From Bog-793 sp050013835 (lineage in GTDB: Bacteria > Actinomycetota > Acidimicrobiia > Acidimicrobiales > Bog-793), in assembly GCA_050013835.1 (NCBI GenBank), contig JBEKEM010000008.1:62001-126000 (forward strand): a stretch of 64,000 nucleotides of DNA, written 5' to 3'. Positions 43,551 to 52,199 of the stretch are shown here, in pieces; positions within the stretch are counted from its first letter, which is position 1; the number at the start of each line of letters is the position of its first letter. A program made the translations under genes and the position numbers. Below the pieces are notes generated by a model that did not search any database, had not been told where the DNA came from, and saw only the letters and a program-made list of their open reading frames with translations.

Positions 43551-44153
43551 GTGGCTAGCGAGCTTGGGCCCTCGTGGACGAAAATGGAACGCGTGAATGA
43601 CCAACCCGCACGATGGAGCCGGGCAGCAATCTACGCCGACATGTGGGCTGACCCGGAGGACGACCCCCGCAGTAGCAAAGGAGTCGGTCCGGACGGCGAA
43701 CTTGCGACGCTACAGGACTATCTGACGCACTACCGGATGACCATGCGGATGAAGTGCGAGGGCCTGGATGCGGAGCAACTGGCCCGTCGGTCAGTTCCGC
43801 CGTCGACGATGTCGCTGCTGGGCCTGCTTCGGCACCTCGCCGAGGTGGAACGGGACTGGCGCAACTGGATAAGCGACGGTGATCCGCTGCCGAAGCTGTA
43901 CGGCGAGGGCGATGCGGACTTCGACGGAGCCATCGCCGAGCATGTCGAGGTCGACGCTGCGTACTCCGCTCTGGCGCGCGAACAGGCCGCGACCGACGCC
44001 GCGCTGGCCGAGCACCCGGATCTGAGCGAGCGTCTGGGGAAGAACGGGATCGCAGTTCGGGAGCTGATGGTACACAGGATCGAGGAGTATGCCCGACACT
44101 GCGGGCACGCCGACCTGTTGCGCGAGTGCATCGACGGAAGGGTTGGCCAGTGA
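43551..44153 (+). CDS. DinB/DUF664-like protein
   Basis: DinB superfamily four-helix protein of 200 residues (189 if ATG 43584 is used). Seen: LLGLLRHLAEVERDWRNW with the first metal-binding His, and the C-terminal EEYARHCGHADLLRECIDG with the second His pair, both typical of the DUF664 group. Such proteins are metal-dependent, and some transfer or use bacillithiol or mycothiol; the function here is unknown. It lies just left of the first repeat block. Confidence 0.85.
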   Translation: MASELGPSWTKMERVNDQPARWSRAAIYADMWADPEDDPRSSKGVGPDGELATLQDYLTHYRMTMRMKCEGLDAEQLARRSVPPSTMSLLGLLRHLAEVERDWRNWISDGDPLPKLYGEGDADFDGAIAEHVEVDAAYSALAREQAATDAALAEHPDLSERLGKNGIAVRELMVHRIEEYARHCGHADLLRECIDGRVGQ

Positions 44154-44189
44154 AGAGGGCCGGGGGTTGAATCGCTCGTCGGAGCAAAG

Positions 44190-44480
44190 GTGACCTCCCC
44201 ATTCCACGCACTGAGATCACAATTGCCGTCTCACAGCCGAAGAGGCCTCTATCTCGCGCGCCGGTCGCCCGCCCGAGCCAGTGACCGAGGTCGCCAAAGA
44301 GGTCGCCAATAGTCCCTGAACTGGGAGATCTTCGGTGGAGGTGAGCGGACTCGAACCGCCGACTTCCAAGTTGCGAGAACGGATCGTCGCAACCCTGTGA
44401 ACAGGACTTACGCGAATTCGCCGCTTCTCGCTTGCGGCAGCACGCGGCAGAATCCGGAATCTCAGACGCGCCCGTGACGC
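44190..44480. repeat. Repeat block R1 with tRNA 3'-end-like core
   Basis: First of five copies. In order: a spacer starting GACCTCCCCATTCCACGCA (shared with R3 and R5); CTGGGAGATCTTCGG; the tRNA-like segment 44336-44368, which on the minus strand shows a T-stem/loop (GGCGG-TTCGAGT-CCGCT) followed by CACCTCCA; a GTTGCGA hairpin; ACCCTGTGAACAGG; and three 10-bp units of GCGGCAGCAC type (44434-44463). No tRNA 5' half, no anticodon stem of normal size, so not a tRNA gene. Resembles attachment-site scars left in the 3' end of a tRNA. Confidence 0.7.
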
Positions 44481-44769
44481 GCCCGGAGCGGAGGGTCCCT
44501 CCATCCGGGTCAAGTCACCCGACCGACTCACATCGGATATGCCGCCCCGAACCGTCGATCTGGCGTGGCTGACCCAATTGATGAGTTCGTTGTCGCCAAG
44601 GCCCGAAGGGCCGTTCTGTGCTTACGAGCTAAGCAGGGCTCAGGGGCCTTCTGGTGACTCATCGGTTGGTGCTAGCCGGCGACCACTTCCCAGACGGCAT
44701 CGCGGCGACCTCTTGGGCGCACCGAGGGCGGTGAGCTCGGCAGTCAGCTCGTCGTGGCAGAGTTGAGTC

Positions 44770-45420
44770 ATGGAGAGACTCTGCAACCAGCAGATCCTCG
44801 ATGCAGGTCTCGCCGACTGGCGCAAGCTGGCTCAGGCGCTGCACGCTCGCTATTCGATCCCAAACTACGTCGTGGCAACGGCGTTCGCCGCTGCTGTGGC
44901 AGAGATCGCGGAGGCCGAGAATCACCACCCCGACCTGAAGCTGACCTACGGCGTCGTCGACGTCTCGCTTTGCACCCATGAGGACGGCCTGTGGGTCACC
45001 CAGAAGGACGTCGACATGGCCAAGAGGATCAGCAAAATCGCCCGCGAGCACGGTCTCGAGCCCGAGCCCGGCGCGGTGACTCAGCTCGAGATCGCGCTGG
45101 ACACCGCGCACGAAGATGACATCGGCCGCTTCTGGTCGGTTCTGCTCACCGGAAGCCCGGACAACAAGATCTACGACTCGGTCTTCGACCCCACCGCCCG
45201 GGTCCCAAGTCTCTGGTTCCAGGGCACCGACGACCACGAGACCCCCCGCCAGCGCTGGCACTTCGACCTGTGGCTGGCGCCCGAGGTGGCCGAAGGTCGA
45301 ATCGCTGGCGCCGTGGCCGCTGGCGGGTCCGTCGTCGACGACTCTGCAGCACCGTCCTTCACCGTTCTCGCCGATCCCGACGGCAACCGGGTCTGCGTCT
45401 GCACCGCAACAGGACGCTGA
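44770..45420 (+). CDS. Pterin-4a-carbinolamine dehydratase fused to a VOC-like domain
   Basis: Protein of 216 residues. The N-terminal half (1-95) is a 4a-hydroxytetrahydrobiopterin dehydratase-like domain: FAAAVAEIAEAENHHPDLKL with the active-site His pair, TYGVVDVSLCTHEDGLWVTQ, KDVDMAKRI. The C-terminal half (100-216) looks like a glyoxalase/VOC-type fold: QLEIALDTAHEDDIGRFWS, RQRWHFDLWLAPEVAEGRI, VLADPDGNRVCVCTATGR. Such fusions are common in actinobacteria and their substrate is uncertain. It is the first gene to the right of R1. Confidence 0.85.
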   Translation: MERLCNQQILDAGLADWRKLAQALHARYSIPNYVVATAFAAAVAEIAEAENHHPDLKLTYGVVDVSLCTHEDGLWVTQKDVDMAKRISKIAREHGLEPEPGAVTQLEIALDTAHEDDIGRFWSVLLTGSPDNKIYDSVFDPTARVPSLWFQGTDDHETPRQRWHFDLWLAPEVAEGRIAGAVAAGGSVVDDSAAPSFTVLADPDGNRVCVCTATGR

Positions 45421-45441
45421 CGGTCGGCAATATCGGTACAG

Positions 45442-45545
45442 GTGCAGCCCGCGACCGCGGATCGATGGGATGACCTCGTCACCGTCTTCGGGCGGCGCGG
45501 CGAGAACCCTTCGTGCTGCTGGTGTCAGCGCTTCCTTAGCTCTCG
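45442..45545 (+). pseudogene. GNAT acetyltransferase N-terminal fragment
   Basis: The frame starts VQPATADRWDDLVTVFGRRG followed by ENPSCCWCQRF, the beginning of a common actinobacterial GNAT protein (xRPxTPDRWDDLExLFGxRG...CWCxW). Homology stops near 45540, where an istB piece follows. Confidence 0.55.
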
Positions 45546-45664
45546 CGAAACGCCGGCATGGGCGACACGCCAGTCGATTGCGCGCCTACCCCCTCAGCTG
45601 CAAGAGCTGATCGAAAATCCGAATACCCGACCATCCCTGGTCTTGCTCGGTCAAGTCGTCAGGC

Positions 45665-45925
45665 TTCTCGCCTGGAGCTGGGCTACGTCCCCGCCTCCAA
45701 GGTCGATGCTGAGTTGCTCTTCGACGTCCTCTCGACCGCCCACGAGCGCACGAGCCTGGTCGTCACGGGCAATCTCCCCTTCGAGCCCTGGACAGAGGTC
45801 TTCGGCTCCGAGCGCCTCACCGGGGCGACGCTTGACCGGCTCTACCACCGCTGCAACATCATCGAGACCAAGGGCGAGAGCTACCGGCTCCAAGATGCCA
45901 GGGCCCGATCTCGACGAGCCAAGCC
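45665..45925 (+). pseudogene. istB (IS21 helper ATPase) C-terminal fragment, copy A
   Basis: The frame reads LELGYVPASKVDAELLFDVL, HERTSLVVTGNLPFEPWTEV, FGSERLTGATLDRLYHRCNI, IETKGESYRL: the IstB C-terminus from Walker B onward (LDELGYVPxS). No Walker A and no start. Copies B and C lie at 49.8 and 63.8 kb. Confidence 0.8.
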
Positions 45926-45993
45926 ACCAGTCGATCCCTGGGGCAACCAGCCTGTGGACCAAGCTCCAATCACCAAGTAGCTTCGAACCCATA

Positions 45994-46977
45994 GTGCCCC
46001 GATATTCGACCGGCGCGCGCTCCTGTGCTGGATCAGCAATCACACCTGGCTCGAAGCGTTCGGTCGTCGGCCTCGCGCGCGCTTCTCATCCCGGACCAGT
46101 GGTCGCGGTAAGTGCGGCTGCCGTCGGCTATGCACTCGCGATCGGGTGTACCCGTCGGGAGGCGATTCGGGTAGGCCTCGCGGTGTCCTCGGGCCAGCTC
46201 GCGATTGGATGGCAAAACGATTGGACCGATGCACTACGTGACCAGCTCGCAGGGCGACGGGACAAGCCGATCGCGAACGGCGAGGTCACCAGGAGTCTCG
46301 TCGGAACTGCCTCGGTGCTTGCAGGGATTTGTTGTGTCCCGGCATCGCTTGCAAACGGGCGAACGGGCGGCCTGACACACCTCGCAGCCGTGCTCAGCGC
46401 TGCCTCCTACAACGCCGGCCTCAAGTCCACGCCGGCCTCTTTTGTCCCGTACGCTCTCTCCTTCTCACTGCTTCCCGTCTTCGTTCAGCTAAGCCGAGAA
46501 GACGCCTCCCTCCCACCGCCGTGGGCGCCAGTAGCGGCCGGAACCCTCGGAGTCGCCGCGCACCTATTGAACGTCCTGCCTGACCGTGAGCTTGACCGCT
46601 CTCTCGGGGTCCTCGGTCTGCCTCAGCGTCTCAGCCGCGCGAAGAGTCTTGCGCTTGCTGGAGGACTCCTCGTGCTTTCTTCCGGGCTGGTCAGCTTCGC
46701 GCCTCGTCGTCCAGACGACATGGGCACGCTCAGCTTCGTGGCATCGCTCGCCCTCGGCGGGGCTGCAGTGCACGCCGGCCACGCTCGCGACGACCGCAGG
46801 GCCCTTCGTTTCGTGCTGGCGCTCGCGCTCTTGGACGTTGCGCAGCTCCTCATATTCTCGGTTCGCTCTCGTCGCCGCGCGGCAGTTCTCAGAGATGCTG
46901 GAGCGGGCCATGAAGGCCTGCGACAACCGCTCGCTCACCGCAGCCGAGGTCCTTGCGGAGCTGGTGCAACTCGTTAA
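45994..46977 (+). CDS. UbiA-family prenyltransferase-like membrane protein
   Basis: Polytopic protein of 327 residues. Seen: LARASHPGPVVAVSAAAVGY near the start; the first Asp-rich motif GWQNDWTDALRDQLAGRRDK, matching NDxxDxxxD with substrate-binding Lys; about eight hydrophobic segments; and a second acidic motif LPDRELDRSLG. Members move prenyl groups onto quinones or sugars; this subgroup is untested. GTG 45994 is chosen for lack of anything better. The last 40 residues run into the HsdR fragment in another frame, so the natural C-terminus seems to have been replaced at a junction near 46870. Confidence 0.75.
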   Translation: MPRYSTGARSCAGSAITPGSKRSVVGLARASHPGPVVAVSAAAVGYALAIGCTRREAIRVGLAVSSGQLAIGWQNDWTDALRDQLAGRRDKPIANGEVTRSLVGTASVLAGICCVPASLANGRTGGLTHLAAVLSAASYNAGLKSTPASFVPYALSFSLLPVFVQLSREDASLPPPWAPVAAGTLGVAAHLLNVLPDRELDRSLGVLGLPQRLSRAKSLALAGGLLVLSSGLVSFAPRRPDDMGTLSFVASLALGGAAVHAGHARDDRRALRFVLALALLDVAQLLIFSVRSRRRAAVLRDAGAGHEGLRQPLAHRSRGPCGAGATR

Positions 46978-47182
46978 GGAGATGAAAATCGAACACGAGC
47001 GAGGGGCCACCCTCGGTCTTCGTGACGGCGAGCTCGCCTTCTGCGACGCCGTGTGCCAGAACGACCCAGCCGTCATGGAGCTGGGCAACGACGTGTCAAA
47101 GCAGATTGCTCACGAGCCGGTCACGGTCGTCCGTGAGCATGCGACGATCGAAGGTGCCGCAGGCTTCCCGGGTAGCCTCTGA
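46875..47182 (+). pseudogene. Type I restriction enzyme HsdR C-terminal fragment
   Basis: The frame gives RQFSEMLERAMKACDNRSLT, AAEVLAELVQLVKEMKIEHE, RGATLGLRDGELAFCDAVCQ, matching the C-terminal domain of HsdR (EcoEI_R_C type: SEMLExxxxxYxNRxxxAxxVxxELxxLAKE). Motor and nuclease domains are absent. It lies at the right end of the R1-R2 segment, directly before R2. Confidence 0.75.
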
Positions 47183-47430
47183 GCTGGGAGTTCTTCGGTG
47201 GAGGTGAGCGGACTCGAACCGCTGACTTCCACGTTGCGAAAATGGATCGTCGCAACCCTGTCAACAGGACTTACGCGGATTCACCGCTTCTCACTTGCGA
47301 CAGCACGCGCCACCACGCGGCAGCACGCGGCACCACGCGGAAGCACGCGGAATTTCAGACGCGCCCGTTCGCGCCCGTGGAGCGCGGGGAACGGGGGTCA
47401 ACTCATCCGAGTCAAGAACCCGACCGACTT
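47150..47430. repeat. Repeat block R2 with tRNA 3'-end-like core
   Basis: Second copy. It shares GTGCCGCAGGCTTCCCG and CTGGGAGTTCTTCGG with R4, then the tRNA-like segment (from 47199), whose T-stem here is fully Watson-Crick (AGCGG/CCGCT), the GTTGCGA hairpin, CCCTGTCAACAGG, six 10-bp units (47297-47356), and a right flank GTCAACTCATCCGAGT shared with R3. Confidence 0.7.
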
Positions 47431-47489
47431 GCCCTGACGATCCCGCGCCGAACCGGCATTCCTGGGCGCCCTTGATCAGAAAAGGGCCA

Positions 47490-47495
47490 TAGTCT
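47490..47495 (+). promoter_or_regulatory. TAGTCT -10 element, leaderless start
   Basis: TAGTCT ends 6 bases before ATG 47502, without Shine-Dalgarno. Same hexamer and spacing as at 11583. Confidence 0.45.
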
Positions 47496-47501
47496 TGCCC
47501 G

Positions 47502-48383
47502 ATGATCGAACACGCGGTCTTCGGACGGACGGGACACTCGAGCACGCGCGTCATGTTCGGCGGTGCGGCGCTCGGCGATGTCAACCAGCACACAGCCAAC
47601 GCCGTACTCGATGTGCTGCGCGAGTACGGCGTGAACCACCTCGACACGGCGGCAAGCTACGGGGATTCCGAGCTGCGCATCGCCCCGTGGCTCGTTGGCC
47701 GCCGGGACGAGTACTTCCTCGCGACAAAGACTGGCGAGCGGGACGGGCTCGCGGCGAGGGCGGAGCTCGAACGCTCACTCACGCGCCTCGGCGTCGACCA
47801 CGTCGACCTCATCCAACTGCACAACTTGGTCGAGCAGAACGAGTGGGTGCAGGCACACTCGACCGACGGAGCACTGGCCGCGCTCATGAATGCGCGCGAC
47901 GAAGGACTCGTCCGCTTCATCGGGGTCACCGGCCACGGGATGCGGATCCCCCGGATGCACCTCCGCAGTCTCGAGCGCTTCGACTACGACTCAGTCATGC
48001 TGCCGTACAACTTCACGATGCGCGCCGACCCGAACTATCGAGCAGACGTCGAGGAGCTGCTCGCCGTGTGCGCGGAACGTAACGTCGCTGTACAGACCAT
48101 CAAGTCCGTCGCGCGCAGGCGCTGGCCGCAGGACGCTTCCTCCGAACGCCGCAGCTGGTACGAGCCGATCGGCGACCCCGACGCGATCGCCCGCGCCGTG
48201 CACTACGTGCTCGGTCGCCCCGGCCTGTTTCTCGCGTTGTCGAGCGACTACCGTCTGCTGCGCCAGATCCTCGAGGCGGCTTCGCACCCAGCACCGGTGC
48301 CATCCGACAATGAGATGGCAACTGACCGAGACACGTTCGGCATCAACCAACTATTCGACGGGGGCGAACTCGAGCAGATCTGA
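47502..48383 (+). CDS. Aldo/keto reductase
   Basis: NAD(P)H-dependent aldo/keto reductase of 293 residues, TIM barrel. Seen: FGGAALGDVN; the catalytic Asp and Tyr in HLDTAASYGDSE; the catalytic Lys in FLATKTGERDG; the catalytic His in DLIQLHNLVE; then VRFIGVTGHG and VAVQTIKSVARRRW. The C-terminal part keeps the cofactor end VHYVLGRPGLFLALSS. Substrate unknown. It is the left gene of the R2-R3 segment. Confidence 0.88.
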   Translation: MIEHAVFGRTGHSSTRVMFGGAALGDVNQHTANAVLDVLREYGVNHLDTAASYGDSELRIAPWLVGRRDEYFLATKTGERDGLAARAELERSLTRLGVDHVDLIQLHNLVEQNEWVQAHSTDGALAALMNARDEGLVRFIGVTGHGMRIPRMHLRSLERFDYDSVMLPYNFTMRADPNYRADVEELLAVCAERNVAVQTIKSVARRRWPQDASSERRSWYEPIGDPDAIARAVHYVLGRPGLFLALSSDYRLLRQILEAASHPAPVPSDNEMATDRDTFGINQLFDGGELEQI

Positions 48384-48452
48384 GCCCGCGATCCCATTCC
48401 GCGTGCCTTCCAGGTCCCCTGCGATGGATCAAACCCTTGACGAGGCCGAAGT

Positions 48453-48487
48453 CCAACCGAGTATCAGGAGGCTCGATACTTGGTTGG
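48453..48487 (-). terminator. Hairpin downstream of repeat protein copy 2
   Basis: CCAACCGAGTATC, a 9-base loop, GATACTTGGTTGG: a 13-bp stem with one G-T pair. It lies just past the stop of the repeat protein and is homologous to the hairpin at 62527. A T-run is not evident. Confidence 0.5.
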
Positions 48488-48509
48488 CGCAATCGCCTAT
48501 GAAGTCAGA

Positions 48510-49559
48510 TCACCCGACGACAGCCACTGACTCCGCTGGATACGCGAGAGAACCGCTCAGTTCCTCCATCCACGGGGCAGTCAGGCTGCCTTCCTTGGCA
48601 TACACGTTCCCAGTGTTCTCGTCGAGCACCCCGATGAGGGCGCCGTTCGTGGCATCACTTGCAACGGCCATCTCCTCCGCGTTAGCCCATTCCGCCGTCC
48701 ACGTCGCGGTCAGGCTGCCTTCCTTGGCGTACACGTTCCCAGTGCCCTCGTCGCGCACGGCGATGAGGGGACCGTTCGTGGGATCACCCGCCACGGCCAC
48801 ACCGGATGCCCCTGCAGCCGACGTGTATTCCTCCGTCCACGTCGCCCCAGTCAGGCTGCCTTCCTTGGCCCATACGTTCCCATCGGCGTCCACCACGGCG
48901 ACCAGAGGGCCGTTCGTTGGGTCACTGGCAACAGCCATCTCATCCGTGTTAGCCCATTCCTCCGTCCACAGCGCGGTCAGGCTGCCTTCCTTGGCGTACA
49001 TGTTGTAAGTGACGGCGTCCCTCACGGCGATCAGGGGGCCATTGGTGGGGTCACTCGCGACGACCACCTCGGCTGCCCCGTGAGTCGAGGTGTATTCCTC
49101 CGTCCACGGCGCGGTCAGGCTGCCTTCCTTGTCGTACACGTAGTTGTGAGTGCTGTCGACCACCGCGATGAGAGGACCATTCGTGGGATCACTCGCCACG
49201 GCGACCGCAGTGGCCTCGTCGGTGGACCCGCTGTATACCTCGACCCACGCCGCGGTCAGGCTGCCTTCCTTGGCCCATATGTTCCCGGAGCCGTCTACCA
49301 CGGCGACCAGAGGACCGTTCGTCGGATCACCGGCGACGGCCATTGTCCGGACTTCAAGAGCCACCCCGTCAAATTCGAAGACCCATGGAGCTGTCAGGCT
49401 GCCTTGTTTGATGTTCACGCTGGAATAGGGGTCCATCGCGGCGAGGAGAGGCGGCGTCGAAGTGCCGCCACCCGTCGTCGCCTGGGCGCTCGCTAGGGGA
49501 AGCCACGCGCTACCGAGCAAGACGAGAGTGAAGACGTAAAGGAAGCGCCGCATAGTCAT
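48510..49559 (-). CDS. Secreted KEGSLT-repeat protein, copy 2 (seven repeats)
   Basis: Exported protein of 349 residues. Seen: signal peptide MTMRRFLYVFTLVLLGSAWL ending ASAQA, nearly identical to copy 3; then seven units such as VAVASDPTNGPLIAVVDSTH and YAKEGSLTALWTEEWANTDE. Seven units fit a seven-bladed propeller. ATG 49559 is preceded by AAGGAG at 7 bases; the frame is open upstream only because an istB fragment in the same frame abuts it. The repeats are nearly identical at DNA level, suggesting recent expansion or gene conversion. No catalytic motif; ligand unknown. Confidence 0.85.
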   Translation of the reverse strand: MTMRRFLYVFTLVLLGSAWLPLASAQATTGGGTSTPPLLAAMDPYSSVNIKQGSLTAPWVFEFDGVALEVRTMAVAGDPTNGPLVAVVDGSGNIWAKEGSLTAAWVEVYSGSTDEATAVAVASDPTNGPLIAVVDSTHNYVYDKEGSLTAPWTEEYTSTHGAAEVVVASDPTNGPLIAVRDAVTYNMYAKEGSLTALWTEEWANTDEMAVASDPTNGPLVAVVDADGNVWAKEGSLTGATWTEEYTSAAGASGVAVAGDPTNGPLIAVRDEGTGNVYAKEGSLTATWTAEWANAEEMAVASDATNGALIGVLDENTGNVYAKEGSLTAPWMEELSGSLAYPAESVAVVG

Positions 49560-49679
49560 CGCACTCTCCTTCTCAGGGTGTTTGGCCGGGGTGCTAGCGA
49601 ATGGCGCGCGGCGACGCGCTGGAATCCGATCCCCAGTTGTCCCCCGTCGGCGCAGGATGGGTCGAATCCGCTGTGGCAG

Positions 49680-49948
49680 GTTCACGTGGAGCCGACCGCG
49701 GGCAATCTCGGTCACCGAGGCGTCCCGGAGCCGGCAGCTCTCGCCCTTGGTCTCGATGATCCGGCACCGGTGGGTGGGCCGATCGAGGGCGGCCCCGATG
49801 AGACGCTCGGAGCCAAAGACGTCGGTCCAGGAATCGAAGGACGGGTTGCACGTCACGATCAGGCTCGTGCGCCCATAGGCGGTCGAGCTGACGTCGGAAA
49901 GCGGTTCGGAGCCGACCTTGGAGGCGGGTACGCAGCCCAGCTCGTCGA
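49680..49948 (-). pseudogene. istB C-terminal fragment, copy B
   Basis: The minus strand reads LDELGCVPASKVGSEPLSDV, GRTSLIVTCNPSFDSWTDVF, GSERLIGAALDRPTHRCRII, ETKGESCRL. It begins at the same residue (LDELG) as copy A and ends about 120 bases before the repeat-protein gene. Confidence 0.75.
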
Positions 49949-49957
49949 GGAGTCAAC

Positions 49958-50330
49958 GTAACCTCCACATTCCACGCAGAGAGCTCAAGCGAGGCCTCTT
50001 ACCGTCCACAGGGCCGCTATTTCGCGTGCCCGTCGCGCGCCCGAGCCATTTCTTGTGGGTGCCACAGCAGTCGCGAATTGCCTCTGACCTGAGAGTTATT
50101 CGGTGGAGGTGAGTGGACTCGAACCGCCGACTTCCACGTTGCGAAAATGAATCGCCGCAACCCTGTGAACAGGACTTACGCGAATTCACCGCTTCTCGCC
50201 TGCGGCAGCACGCGGCAGCACGCGGCAGGATGCGGCAGGATGCGGAATTTCAGACGCGCCCGTTCGCGCCCGTGGAGCGCGCGAGCGGGGGTCAACTCAT
50301 CCGAGTAAAGAACCCGATCGACTCGCCCCG
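49958..50330. repeat. Repeat block R3 with tRNA 3'-end-like core
   Basis: Third and longest copy. Spacer ACCTCCACATTCCACGCA and GAGCTCAAGCGAGGC, shared with R5; GAGCCATTTCTTG; the tRNA-like segment (from 50104); the GTTGCG hairpin; CCCTGTGAACAGG; five 10-bp units (50202-50251); right flank shared with R2. Confidence 0.7.
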
Positions 50331-50716
50331 CAGCGACCCCCTCGCCCGTTGACACTCAGGCTGCGGTTCGCAGCGCTGGCGAACCCCACCGCCATGCATC
50401 GGCACGCCTCGATTCGAGGGTTCCTCTCTCGGGGACCCTTCGGCTGACCAGCAGTTCGTGCTTCGCGATAGCGTCATTCAGTTGCGCCTTTCTTGCGGAT
50501 CTCGCAGTCGCTAACAGCCCTTCGGCGTCTCGACACCGAGGACCCTTCGCACGCGATCTCGAGCCCAACGCGCGCCCGGCGTTCGGACCGAACCCAGCCC
50601 GATCTGACCCAGACTCGACGTGCGATATCGGTGTCCCAACATGCCGAGGTGCCGGTAAGCCAGAATGAGGGGAACACGACATTCGAACAGTGCTTCTTGA
50701 GCCGAAGTAGGCGACT
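50331..50716. other. Intergenic, no gene seen
   Basis: 386 bases between R3 and the YidD-like gene. No frame with recognisable motifs on either strand. Confidence 0.45.
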
Positions 50717-50968
50717 GTGGCGCGTCCTCGAACCCGGCAAATCGAGCCAGATTCGGTTGCGCGTCGCGCCGCGCTGCATTTCATCGCGACATACCAGTCG
50801 AAGGTTGGTCCGCGTCTGGGTGCGCGCTGCAATTGCAATCCCTCCTGCTCGGAGTATGGGCGTCAGGCGTTCTTGAAGTACGGCTTCCTGCAGGCGACAG
50901 CCAAGACTGTGCGCCGGATCGTCCGCTGCGGACGGGCCGGAGCTAGAGGCCTGTCGGACCAACCCTGA
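50717..50968 (+). CDS. yidD: YidD-like membrane-insertion factor
   Basis: 83-residue protein with the YidD core: ALHFIATYQSKVGPRLGARC, NPSCSEYGRQAFLKYGFLQ, ATAKTVRRIVRC. Known role of YidD: an amphipathic membrane-associated protein that helps YidC-dependent insertion; the gene normally sits in the rpmH-rnpA-yidD-yidC cluster near the origin. Here it is alone in a cassette between two repeat blocks, so it is probably a second, acquired copy. GTG 50717 is uncertain. Confidence 0.75.
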   Translation: MARPRTRQIEPDSVARRAALHFIATYQSKVGPRLGARCNCNPSCSEYGRQAFLKYGFLQATAKTVRRIVRCGRAGARGLSDQP

Positions 50969-51188
50969 CGCCTCTGATCGCCCATGACATGGTCAGGGCG
51001 CGGCGAAGGACCCGAGACTAGAGTGGTCCGACTGAAGTCGAGCGGTCCGCTCAAAGCGGGAATGCGGAGCGACGAGGTTCGTCGAATATTCGCATTCTGA
51101 TCGGAGGCAGGTTCTCAAACCCTCCAACTGTGGCCGATCACCTGCACTGGAAGCATACCTATTGCATAAGGCGTGAAAGGAGGTTGGT

Positions 51189-51944
51189 ATGGGTCTCCGT
51201 ACTTCGGTACGGCTTGCAGCTGTCGGGTTTCTCGGTTCGGCGGCCCTGTTCATGTTTGCCTTCATCGGCGGGCCGATGCCTTCCCCGGCTTCTGCAGCGA
51301 CCGTGTGTTCCGCGACGTTGAATGGCCAGGATCTCGCCTCGGCTAACACGCCGGACGATTCGATCGATCTTCCCTACAACGCGACGGTCCCAGTTTCGGG
51401 AACTGATTCCGCGATCGCGACGAACCAACAAATGAACTATCGGGTCGAGATGACGTTGGACCTGCTCGGTGACACCGTCTCCTGGACTGTCGCGTCCGGG
51501 ACGACGACAGGCGGCCACTGGGTCTCAGCAGTCAAGGTGAGCAAGTACGCCGTGTACGGCGCTGGCCTCTATTGGCTGGACGTCAGTGCGAGCAGCGTAT
51601 CTGGCAGCGACACATGCTCGGGCGGAGGGTACATCGACATCAAGGGGTCTGGGCTTCCCGACGCTGAGATCGGCGGGATCGCTCTTGCGGGAGCCGGTAT
51701 CGTCGCGGCAGCGGCTGCGGGCCTCGCTGCTGCGGGTAGCTCCGGCGTGTCCTCGGCTCCGAGCAACCTGTCCGAGGAGGAAGCGGCAAACAAGGAGCTG
51801 GATGAGCTGCCCGGGTCTCCGATGGACAAGTTCGTCCACAATTGCAGCCTGTTGTCCCTGCTCGCGATCCCACTCACCTTGGGTGCGGTCGTCTGGGAGT
51901 TGCTCCGAGCCGCCGGGCACGTCGTGAGAGGAATCGTGTCATGA
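51189..51944 (+). CDS. Secreted or membrane-anchored protein, unknown function
   Basis: Protein of 251 residues. Seen: signal peptide VRLAAVGFLGSAALFMFAFI with cleavage near SPASAA; an outer domain with Cys pairs (TVCSAT and DTCSGGG); a Gly/Ala-rich hydrophobic segment GGIALAGAGIVAAAAAGLAA (about 158-177); a polar loop; and a second hydrophobic segment LLSLLAIPLTLGAVVWELL near the C-terminus. AAAGGAGG 5 bases before ATG 51189 is a strong site. The stop overlaps the start of the next gene by 4 bases. I do not recognise the family. Confidence 0.75.
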   Translation: MGLRTSVRLAAVGFLGSAALFMFAFIGGPMPSPASAATVCSATLNGQDLASANTPDDSIDLPYNATVPVSGTDSAIATNQQMNYRVEMTLDLLGDTVSWTVASGTTTGGHWVSAVKVSKYAVYGAGLYWLDVSASSVSGSDTCSGGGYIDIKGSGLPDAEIGGIALAGAGIVAAAAAGLAAAGSSGVSSAPSNLSEEEAANKELDELPGSPMDKFVHNCSLLSLLAIPLTLGAVVWELLRAAGHVVRGIVS

Positions 51945-52198
51945 GCACGCAGCCAAGACGCATTCGGTGGCGGCCGAAGTTTTCCGTCGTCGGAATCGCC
52001 GGTTCGATCCTCGGCGCCATCGGTGTCCTTGTCATCTTGCAGCAACAGGGACGCGTCTACCCGACAACGATGGTCGAGATCGTGACGCTCGTCATCGGGC
52101 TCATAATCGGCGTCGGCGTGCCGTCGCTCTTCAGGCTGATCGCGGTTCGGCGAATCAATCGACGGGTCACTCGTAGATCACACGCCTCTGGGAGTTAA
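51941..52198 (+). CDS. Small membrane protein, unknown function
   Basis: 85-residue protein with two hydrophobic segments (FSVVGIAGSILGAIGVLVIL and MVEIVTLVIGLIIGVGVPSL) and basic ends. It is coupled to the preceding gene (ATGA), so the two probably act together in the membrane. Confidence 0.7.
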   Translation: MSTQPRRIRWRPKFSVVGIAGSILGAIGVLVILQQQGRVYPTTMVEIVTLVIGLIIGVGVPSLFRLIAVRRINRRVTRRSHASGS

Positions 52199-52199
52199 G

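Noticed and set aside
47199..47285. tRNA genes in the repeat blocks
   Set aside because: Only a T-arm and acceptor 3' strand are present; there is no matching 5' acceptor (GGAGGTG) or normal anticodon arm, and the hairpin loop is 10 bases.
47297..47356. CRISPR array
   Set aside because: Contiguous 10-bp units without spacers, and no cas gene in the window.
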